Shown here: piece by piece, positions 35,001 to 40,366 of the stretch
How the letters are laid out: each line of letters begins with the position of its first letter
Position numbering within the stretch: the stretch's first letter is position 1
Assembly (NCBI RefSeq): GCF_000003815.2
Contig: NC_049992.1
Span: forward strand, 9,155,263-9,195,628
Length of the DNA: 40,366 nucleotides
DNA from: Branchiostoma floridae
Lineage: Eukaryota; Chordata; Leptocardii; Amphioxiformes; Branchiostomatidae
Direction: 5' to 3'
Notes under the pieces: generated by a model
What the model was told of the DNA's origin: nothing
The model's input: the letters and a program-made list of their open reading frames with translations, nothing else
Databases searched by the model: none
Made by a program: the position numbers and the translations under genes

Positions 35001-36825
35001 NNNNNNNNNNNNNNNNNNNNNNNNNNNNNNNNNNNNNNNNNNNNNNNNNNNNNNNNNNNNNNNNNNNNNNNNNNNNNNNNNNNNNNNNNNNNNNNNNNNN
35101 NNNNNNNNNNNNNNNNNNNNNNNNNNNNNNNNNNNNNNNNNNNNNNNNNNNNNNNNNNNNNNNNNNNNNNNNNNNNNNNNNNNNNNNNNNNNNNNNNNNN
35201 NNNNNNNNNNNNNNNNNNNNNNNNNNNNNNNNNNNNNNNNNNNNNNNNNNNNNNNNNNNNNNNNNNNNNNNNNNNNNNNNNNNNNNNNNNNNNNNNNNNN
35301 NNNNNNNNNNNNNNNNNNNNNNNNNNNNNNNNNNNNNNNNNNNNNNNNNNNNNNNNNNNNNNNNNNNNNNNNNNNNNNNNNNNNNNNNNNNNNNNNNNNN
35401 NNNNNNNNNNNNNNNNNNNNNNNNNNNNNNGAAACGCACCACACACACACCACACACACACACCACACAAACAAACACAACACAAACGAAAGAAAGGGGA
35501 CTAGAATAGACAAACGAAGCAGTACTAGTCTTATTCCTTTTTTGCCATTGTTAAAATACTTTTTGAGTCACACCGTATTGTACAGGGCATATTCAAGCAA
35601 AACTGGTATTACAGAACTATGTATTGTATTATCAGAAAATGTCTTGAGAGAGTACCCTAGGCCTGTCTGTTGCCTATGTACTTGGTATTGTTGTTTTAGA
35701 AGCCGTATTGTCTGAAAAAAAGAATTTTCCATACTCATAGATGCGTGACGAACTACGAGACTTCCATCAGTCACGAGATGATGCAGGGTGCGGGCGGACT
35801 GGAGCAGGCACAGGCGCTACAGGTGGAGGACTTCCCGGATATAGTCCAGCTCACCCCGGAACAACTAGCTGCACTGGATGAGGAAGAGGACGCCCCGTTC
35901 TTCCAAGCAGAGGACGAAGAGGTACCTAAAGCTAAGGGCACAACCCGCCGTACGTGCAATTTTTCCGTAGTTTTTTTGGAGGCCACGTCCGCTACGAATT
36001 TCTGAAAACGTGGGGAACGACTGACAAGAGTAGGGAGGGAGTACGTCAACGCACGTCACTCGCACTGTTGCGCAAGGTGCACACAAAGGTTTGACTGCAC
36101 GTTAAGTTCTACGGTGTGTCTGCGTGCTCCAAAATCCGTCGGATTCCCGCCGAGTTCGTGCGGAGGCGGTATTTACCACTTACGAATCCCCAAAGATTGC
36201 CCACGTTTTGGCACGTAGACAGCACGTATTTGCACGTGCGGCGGGCTGTGCCCTTAGGTAATGCATTGTGGTCTAGGCCACAGTTTAAAATCTATATTCA
36301 CTCCAAAAATATCCTACTTACCTAGACGTTCTTGCAACACGATATAAGTTATAGACAATCATGACAAGGTCGTTTGAAGACCTACCCACATACCAAGTAT
36401 CATAACAACCCATCCAGGCGTTCTCTTGTATCCAGGCGTATTCTTGTGTTTCTCTGACAAACACACAGCAGTCATCTCATCTGACAAAAAGACAACAGTC
36501 TGTAAAATAACTTTTACGGAGGTAAGAAATGAGCTAGCCTGTGTTTACACAACCTCTCGCTGGCTGGGGTTAATGACTATAATTATAGGGCCGGTCGCTA
36601 GGGGCGCGATTTTAGTCAGGCTACGGAATGAGCTATTTATGTAAATAAACGCTGATGATTATCTTTCTTCTCTCCGTCATCCAGGAGCAGGCCGGACCCA
36701 ATGATGACGTGTTGGAGTATTTCCAGCAGATGGAGCTCCAGCCGGGGAGGGAGGGCGTGACATGCCGCTGTTATGCCGGCTGGGCGGGAGACACCTGCGC
36801 CTCGCCCGCTCACGAGGAACTGTAG
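26065..36825 (+). CDS. HYAL: Hyaluronidase (GH56 family), gene 2, incomplete in this assembly
   Basis: Visible exons: 26065-26216, 26453-26609, 30978-31115, 31649-31894, 32368-about 32567, 35741-35921 and 36685-36825. Exons 6 and 7 are not found and may lie in the 913-N gap at 34518-35430. Exons 3 and 4 have exactly the lengths of those in gene 1, and phases agree, so the genes are tandem duplicates. Present: a signal peptide, [17 protein letters not shown]-x-WRP (catalytic Asp134/Glu136), GFYLFPD-x-YN and GLYPSVY, and a C-terminal EGF-like [12 protein letters not shown]. Differences: the exon 4 cysteine in FPDCYN is serine; exon 2 gains a C-P-C; exon 8 is 60 codons with a Glu/Asp/Gln-rich insert against 28 in gene 1; exon 5 lacks the last ~10 codons of gene 1 and runs into a TGA five codons after the last shared block (or splices at cttag/gtatgc). 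Catalytic exons are intact, but the gene may be altered or decaying. Confidence 0.75.
26601..26775 (+). repeat. Exon 2/intron 2 edge, first copy of a diverged direct repeat
   Basis: This segment (ctgccacaag across the donor and on to tttacagtgaa) is alignable by eye, with several indels, to 29837-29995. It is the functional copy: it contains the end of exon 2 and its gtgagt donor. Confidence 0.7.
26899..29277 (-). CDS. LINE endonuclease C-terminus plus reverse transcriptase (long open frame)
   Basis: 792 codons without a stop. Order: the end of the AP-endonuclease domain ([12 protein letters not shown], then PGISDHD near residue 65), a basic linker with PWFNRNLRR, then the reverse transcriptase: [21 protein letters not shown] (motif A aspartate), [13 protein letters not shown] (motif B) and LFADDCLLY (motif C with the catalytic DD), followed by the YLGV and thumb region, ending [13 protein letters not shown]...DSFKERL. 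All RT catalytic residues are present, so insertion is probably fairly recent. The first 14 or so codons lie in foreign sequence, so the start at 29277 is not the true start. The upstream endonuclease half is missing or broken, so the copy should not be autonomous. An element gene, not part of hyaluronidase gene 2. Confidence 0.9.
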   Translation of the reverse strand: MHYKDREDMIGGHCSTGQAQKLLHLVDNHGLFQTVQEPTRNGNILDLVLVNNPNIIEKTTVVPGISDHDMVLVDVNLAPKQNKKPKRKVYIRTKSDEPAIKNDLEDYATNFNQRTKDMSVTQKWDDFKGKMKHTMNKHIPSKMTSSRYNLPWFNRNLRRHCRKKQRLYNKAKRTGQEEDWNKYKKVKKGVQKSIRSAHSKYVANILGEAITDKPKTFWSYIKGLRRDLVGVATLKVGNTIISDSEKKAEALSSQFKSVFTEEDTTDMPSLGNPCTPPMEHIDISTYGVEKMLQGLNPSKASGPDQIPPWFLKMTASEIAPVLTNIFQQSLDTGEIPQDWRDANICAIFKKGDRAVPSNYRPVSLTCISCKLLEHIIHSHIMKHLEGHNILTDYQHGFRAKRSTETQLILTVHDIAGALNNKRQVDLAILDFTKAFDKVPHSRLITKLEYYGIQGSTLNWLKAFLTNREQTVVVEGKASAPVKVASGVPQGTVLGPLLFLLYINDLPDHLDSSVRLFADDCLLYIEVSAKNDSQLLQKDLNTLEEWQRKWLMQFNPDKCYIMHITNKRTPNVSPYQFCGQTLVTTKSHPYLGVTLTTGLKWGVHVNKITTKAKQTLGVIKRNLWACPASVKSLAYTSLVRPNLEYAATVWDPYTKKDKDKLERVQNQAARFCTNNYNRDASVTKMKTDLQWTSLEDRRKMSRLCMMYKMTNKLVDVPTDKYLIPAQKRTRNSHDFKYQSFQARIDVFKNSYFPRTIVDWNLLSPSTVGASSLDSFKERLQLDVQKLGVTDRSV
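29232..29687. mobile_element. Insertion splitting the LINE endonuclease domain
   Basis: LINE sequence reads ...[11 protein letters not shown]...HTGQ on one side (minus strand, to about 29688) and [14 protein letters not shown] on the other (from about 29231), so about 455 bases intervene. The two ends of the intervening sequence show a weak inverted match, gca(a/g)tgacc, and taCAGG(a/g)CA occurs at both junctions. Interpreted as a secondary insertion; type unknown. Confidence 0.5.
29688..29830 (-). pseudogene. LINE endonuclease-domain fragment
   Basis: Minus-strand translation gives [14 protein letters not shown], then [15 protein letters not shown], the diagnostic GDFN motif of the LINE apurinic-type endonuclease. 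The frame then meets a stop in the foreign insert. It is the detached upstream part of the LINE ORF2 to its left. Confidence 0.75.
29837..29995 (+). repeat. Diverged second copy of the hyaluronidase exon 2/intron 2 edge
   Basis: Shares with 26601-26775 the ordered blocks ctgccacaagt, actata-ttct, ccttgacac-aaaa, gttaaaca, gtac-t-gataa-gaaagga-atgtc and tttacagtgaa. Only the last ~10 bases of exon 2 are included, and the donor reads gtagtt rather than gtgagt. It begins where LINE sequence ends. Confidence 0.7.
30417..30644. mobile_element. CTCCAAGCAGA-family foldback element, copy 4
   Basis: Termini TAATCTCCAAGCAGATCC and the inverse of TAATATCCAAGCAGATCC, with arms including ctacgat(a/g)gca and agtat/agtac blocks. 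Flanked by an exact 9-base direct repeat ggttctctg (30408-30416 and 30645-30653). Intron 2 of hyaluronidase gene 2. Confidence 0.85.
30654..30930. repeat. Dispersed-repeat-like segment upstream of gene 2 exon 3
   Basis: Contains caggcacgttaaagaaccc and cagctcgctccagacc, motifs I associate with dispersed invertebrate repeats, but no structure is evident here. The family assignment is from memory and weak. It ends about 50 bases before hyaluronidase exon 3. Confidence 0.35.
31211..31234. repeat. Homopolymer run of 24 C
   Basis: Uninterrupted cytosines in intron 3 of hyaluronidase gene 2; length may be a sequencing artefact. Confidence 0.95.
32104..32180 (+). repeat. Dispersed repeat shared with 6.46 kb
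   Basis: gaccgtaggcgacgacgtgattggctgttgacggctg here corresponds to gacggtaggcggcgacgtgattggttggtaacggctg near 6459. Several CCAAT/ATTGG motifs lie around it (32.04-32.13 kb). Intron 4 of gene 2. Confidence 0.55.
32765..33360 (+). repeat. Four degenerate tandem repeats of ~150 bases
   Basis: The block ga(t/c)tttgg(g/c) recurs at 32856, 33008, 33160 and 33307, i.e. spacing 152, 152, 147. Each unit also holds a 'ctcgtgaacgg'-like block, a 'caacgatttttgg(t/c)(a/g)c' block and a 'gcttgaacttgac' block. Frames across it are by-products. Downstream of exon 5 of hyaluronidase gene 2. Confidence 0.8.
33400..34517. other. Intronic region with one exon-like frame
   Basis: About 1.1 kb without a hyaluronidase exon. 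A plus-strand frame starting ATG at about 33629 reads [11 protein letters not shown]... then CIECGHKRK and meets a donor-like gtatgtg at about 33713. No partner exon or family recognised. A minus-strand frame at 33830-34069 also lacks support. Confidence 0.35.
34518..35430. other. Assembly gap (913 N)
   Basis: This falls between exons 5 and 8 of hyaluronidase gene 2 and is long enough to contain the missing exons 6 and 7 (90 and ~100 bases in gene 1). CA-rich sequence follows directly (35437-35480). Confidence 0.99.
35932..36257. mobile_element. Inverted-repeat element 10 bases after hyaluronidase gene 2 exon 8
   Basis: The left end ctaagggcacaacccgccg and acgtgcaa match, inverted, the right end ttgcacgtgcggcgggctgt and gcccttag. 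Length about 326. Its left end is only 10 bases beyond the end of exon 8 (gag/gtacct). No clear target duplication. Confidence 0.65.
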
Positions 36826-36855
36826 TTAGTTCATCTTAGATAGTGTAGTAAAAGC

Positions 36856-36873
36856 TACTCTCCAAGCAGAGGT
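36856..36873. mobile_element. CTCCAAGCAGA-family element, copy 5, cut by a gap
   Basis: The left terminus TACTCTCCAAGCAGAGGT runs straight into a 100-N gap. It starts 30 bases after the stop of hyaluronidase gene 2. The right terminus is not seen after the gap. Confidence 0.7.
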
Positions 36874-37052
36874 NNNNNNNNNNNNNNNNNNNNNNNNNNN
36901 NNNNNNNNNNNNNNNNNNNNNNNNNNNNNNNNNNNNNNNNNNNNNNNNNNNNNNNNNNNNNNNNNNNNNNNNNAACATTCAAAGCATTCATTAAGGATTA
37001 TGGTTTTTTAATTGTGAGCTGTACTGTAAGATTAAGATTACTGTACGAGGAG

Positions 37053-37058
37053 AATAAA
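37053..37058 (+). terminator. Candidate poly(A) signal for hyaluronidase gene 2
   Basis: An AATAAA hexamer lies about 230 bases after the stop, including a gap of unknown true size. Position fits a 3' UTR end; nothing else supports it. Confidence 0.3.
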
Positions 37059-37059
37059 G

Positions 37060-38620
37060 ATGTTGTAAGTTAATTTCTGTCGTGATCATCGTCCACGTTG
37101 GTCGGAACAGATCTCGGAGTACCTGCATTTCAAGAAATGTTGCTAGGTAGCGCTGTGATACTGTTATCTCGCTCATGCCGACATACATGTAAGACGTTGC
37201 TGCATTAGCGCTGTATCAGTCTATGGCAAAACCGCTTACGCAAACATATAAATGATCTGTATTGGCCGACGGAGGCAACATGTGTGTAACAGTTATATGT
37301 ATAAATAGGAGAGTGAAGATACTTTACGTTTTGTGTAATTTCCATCCTTAGGAACGCGGGGAGGTGCATTTTAGCACAAGTCGGCAGGGTGCGCTATGGT
37401 ACAAACAGTCCATTTTAACAGAACGCTACGTCCAAATTGATTCCAAACAATATCTGCAGCTGCTTTATTGTGATCTAATGTTCTCCACATTAATTCTCAA
37501 CGTAGCAATCATCACTCCAGGCCGTCTCTTCTCCCAGGTTCATCTTTTGTGCTGACAGGAACATAAAGGGTTTCAAAACTACTTGTCTGTGGAAAGAAAA
37601 GGTTTAATTCAAGATGTTCCGGTGTCAGATTTCATTCAGGACCGATTCTAGCTTCTTCCCCGCTCCATGTCTGACACAAAGACTTTTCACACTAGCGACT
37701 CAACAGGTGGCGGCATGTTTATGATAACATAGATCATCACTGGGAGAGACGCACACAGCGAGGCTGGAAACCATTTTTCCTGTGTGCAAGCGCTGAGAGA
37801 CACGTTCCTTCAAACATAATTGAATACGTGTACGTTCATACATAAGATACTGCAGAAAGAATCACCTGAACCATATAGGTTCTTAATCGTCGTTAATCTA
37901 CTATTTAGATTTTTCCTGGCACTATTGTTCTGGCACCACTTTAATGTTTTTCATGTGGAAATGAGAGAAAAGGTTTTGAAGCATTAAAGATGGTGTCAGT
38001 GAATGACTCAATGCATAAGTTGTACGTATTGATTTAGATAGACAAATTACTAGTACATTGACATTTCACTCATAGTTACCAATATCTATTTCTTGCTATA
38101 CCTCCATATGATTATTATAGCTTGTTTTTCTATATCTGTATTTGCCATTTTAAGAAATATATTCTTCAATTGGCAAAGAAGGATCGGTATTGACATAAGA
38201 ATTGTTTTACAGCGAACGTTAGCTTCCTTTGTCGAAACAGTGACAAGAGTACAAAAATGTTTTATTTACTTTTTTCCGCTGTAATACAGGAGATGATAGC
38301 ATTTCCTGTACGCTTTGCCCCGTGCCGCCGTTTTGTTCGCTCTCCAACAGTTCGCGTGGCCAAACCCCAGAACTCACGCTCCACAGTCAGGTCTCCTGTC
38401 CAATTGAATCTGAGGTTAAGTAAACTCCTTTGTGTAATATTTGACCTCTGCTTCCAAACACAGCACCTTCTGCCCTCAGACTAACCCAGCTCTGTGGTTC
38501 CCTGCCCTTTGTGTAGTGGTTTCTAATCAAGTCTGTGTTGTTGGTGCTTTGATCCTACCCTTCCCTATTGTGGAGAAGTTCGGAACGCCCCACATTATGT
38601 GCACCTGACCCTCCTTTGTG
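37060..38620. other. Non-coding region, nothing recognised
   Basis: AT-rich sequence downstream of hyaluronidase gene 2. Short frames here lack splice context or recognisable domains. Confidence 0.55.
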
Positions 38621-38635
38621 TAACTTCAAGTGGGT

Positions 38636-38818
38636 CCGACTCTACGAAGGACCATTGGGACAAAACCTGTTCTGAGCACACAGCTCCTTCGCCGAGCACG
38701 CAGCCCCTTTTCTGTGAGCACACAGCTCCTTTGCCGAGCACGCAACCCCTTTGCTGTGAGCACACAGCTCCTTCGCTAAAACAGGTTTTGTCGCAATGGT
38801 TCTTCGTACGACTCACAA
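38636..38818. mobile_element. Inverted-repeat element enclosing a 42-bp minisatellite
   Basis: Ends ggaccattgggacaaaacct / inverse of gaaccattgcgacaaaacct extend outward over gactctacgaag. Inside are 2.5 copies of a 42-base unit beginning gagcacacagctcctt(c/t)gc. The plus-strand frame (CEHTAP-x-PSTQPL repeats) is a by-product. Confidence 0.75.
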
Positions 38819-39383
38819 ATGTTCCTCACCGCAGAGACTGACATGGTTGAAACATAAATCAGGAGAAATAACACCATTGCTTATCACAGGGTTGCCGTAC
38901 TCAGCGTCCTCATGACACTCTAAAATGTGTTAAACTTTCAGCTATAAACGTTTGGTAAAATGGTTGTGTTACGTTTTAAAGTGCAACAACGTGATTTTAA
39001 AGTCAATCACTAAGCAGAATGACTGCCAATACAGGCTAAGATCTTTATAGTTAGCTAGGACATGCATAATAGTGTAATTTAACAATTCTAATGGTAGAAC
39101 AGTTTTTACTACCAAAATCGGTATTTAAATGGACAGAAAAGGAGAACAGACGAATCAGCTTCGTACTGTACTACCAAGGACGATATATAAAAGTACTGGA
39201 AAAGGTACCAGATTATAGTTGCACCTAATTGCTCCATGTGTCCAATTTTGTCTTCGGTCAAAAGGTGAAATAAGTCGTTTTTATGACGCCCTGTGGAGAA
39301 ATCTGAATAAGTTCCTGACAAAAGAACTAATCTCTTCCGACACTTTGACATATGTGCTCGGAACATCCTAATTTCTAAAATTA

Positions 39384-39725
39384 CCTGTACCATATCATAC
39401 CATACTACATTTGTATATTGTACACTTGTTTCGTTCATATCTGTCAAAAAATGAAGCTATTAGCTTTGTACACATTGGGACCAAATGTGTAGAATGTTGT
39501 AGCATATGCTACGTAGTTTATTTAAAAATGAGCTTTCTTGAAAACTTTTTTGTAGTTTATGTCGGCAGGTGTGAAAAATCACCTGTACCATACCATACCA
39601 TATTGTACACTTTCGTTCATCTATCTAATGTATAGAATGTTGCAGCATATGCTACGTAGTTTCCTTCAAAATGAGCTTTTTTGAAAACTTTGTTGTAGTT
39701 TATGTCGGCAGGTGTGAAGAAACGT
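39384..39725 (+). repeat. Direct tandem duplication
   Basis: Copy 1 (about 39384-39572) and copy 2 (about 39580-39718) share acctgtaccata, attgtacactt, agcatatgctacgtagttt, aaaatgagctttttg-like and gtttatgtcggcaggtgtga. Copy 2 lacks about 50 internal bases. Confidence 0.75.
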
Positions 39726-40366
39726 AAGTACAGTCATTAAAAGTCCATTCGCACCTAGCTGTTTTGGGTGGGCCAACCGGTCAGTTTTATGGCACCCTCG
39801 CGTCAAGCCATGCGGGCGCGGCACCTAATCATGGTCATTTTTCACCCAAACCTGTCCACAACACCTTGTTGTCTTCGCTTACGACAAAAGAAGGTGTGAA
39901 GACCATCGGTTATCGTCTAATTGTGCCTAAAAGCAGCGTACAATCACCTACAACACCTCCTGTTCAGGAGAAAAATGCTCACGTAACATAGACTTTTGCA
40001 AATTTTCTAGATCTCAAAAAGATGACATCCAATGGTCATTTCTATCAGTCATTCCTATCTATTTGTTATGACGATAGATCTAATTTTACTACAACTTGAC
40101 TATTTACAACAAACGTAGCCGAGAAGATATACATTGTTTCAAACTTTTTATCTTTTCACAATCAGCGGAATGGCAATATAAGTTTCACATCATCAATGTT
40201 GAGACCTTGCATTTTCTTTCGGATTGTACAGTATCTTGAGTGTAAAGTAAGCCAATCCATTCAAAAACGCCATCTTTCCTAATGTCGTAGACAGACTGTT
40301 TTATGTGGAGTCAACAGGTATTGCGTTTGCTACAGGGGAATCACAACAAAAACTAACGACTTTTCT
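39726..40366. other. Non-coding end of window
   Basis: A 75-codon frame at 39764-39991 has ordinary composition but no recognisable domain or splice context. No gene called. Confidence 0.45.

Noticed and set aside
34357-35715. Long frames of 330-433 codons
   Set aside because: Almost entirely Ns of an assembly gap plus CA-repeat edges.

Overview
The window reads as gene-poor, repeat-rich animal nuclear DNA. Every gene I can support is split by spliceosomal introns, and both flanks and introns are full of foldback (MITE-like) elements, LINE and SINE pieces, microsatellites and five assembly gaps. The combination of a beta-microseminoprotein-like gene, TMEM26-like genes and chordate-style hyaluronidase exons points to a deuterostome. 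A cephalochordate (amphioxus, Branchiostoma) is my best guess, from gene content and repeat style rather than any database match.

Layout. 1-3.5 kb is non-coding (foldback elements, a 581-base gap, a tRNA-type SINE, a CA/CG microsatellite). 3.67-5.64 kb (+) is a three-exon secreted cysteine-rich gene of the beta-microseminoprotein (PSP94) family, with a foldback element inserted directly behind its stop codon. 6.8-9.7 kb and 11.7-15.6 kb (both -) are two tandem, intact three-exon TMEM26-like membrane protein genes with matching exon structure. 15.7-18.2 kb is intergenic. 18.2-25.0 kb (+) is a nine-exon hyaluronidase (GH56) gene keeping the catalytic D-x-E and the family tyrosines and tryptophan. 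26.07-36.83 kb (+) is a tandem hyaluronidase paralogue. Its exons 6-7 are not visible and may lie in the 913-base gap. Its intron 2 carries an antisense LINE with a long open reverse-transcriptase frame, and its exon 5 shows signs of decay or restructuring. 36.8-40.4 kb has only repeats.

The three families share no obvious pathway. The hyaluronidases would be secreted or lysosomal glycosidases cutting hyaluronan or chondroitin, the microseminoprotein-like product is secreted, and the TMEM26-like products are multi-pass membrane proteins. The clearest shared theme is local gene duplication together with transposon insertions placed within a few bases of coding exons.

Most notable: (1) a family of foldback elements sharing termini TA(C/G/A)TCTCCAAGCAGA and 9-base target duplications, five copies here; (2) the hyaluronidase exon carrying the catalytic D-x-E is bracketed by a SINE and one of these elements; (3) a diverged copy of the exon 2/intron 2 edge on the far side of the LINE in the second hyaluronidase gene; (4) a phase break suggesting a micro-exon in the first hyaluronidase; (5) loss, in the microseminoprotein, of both cysteines that pair with each other in human PSP94. 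I did not find a convincing wholly new system.
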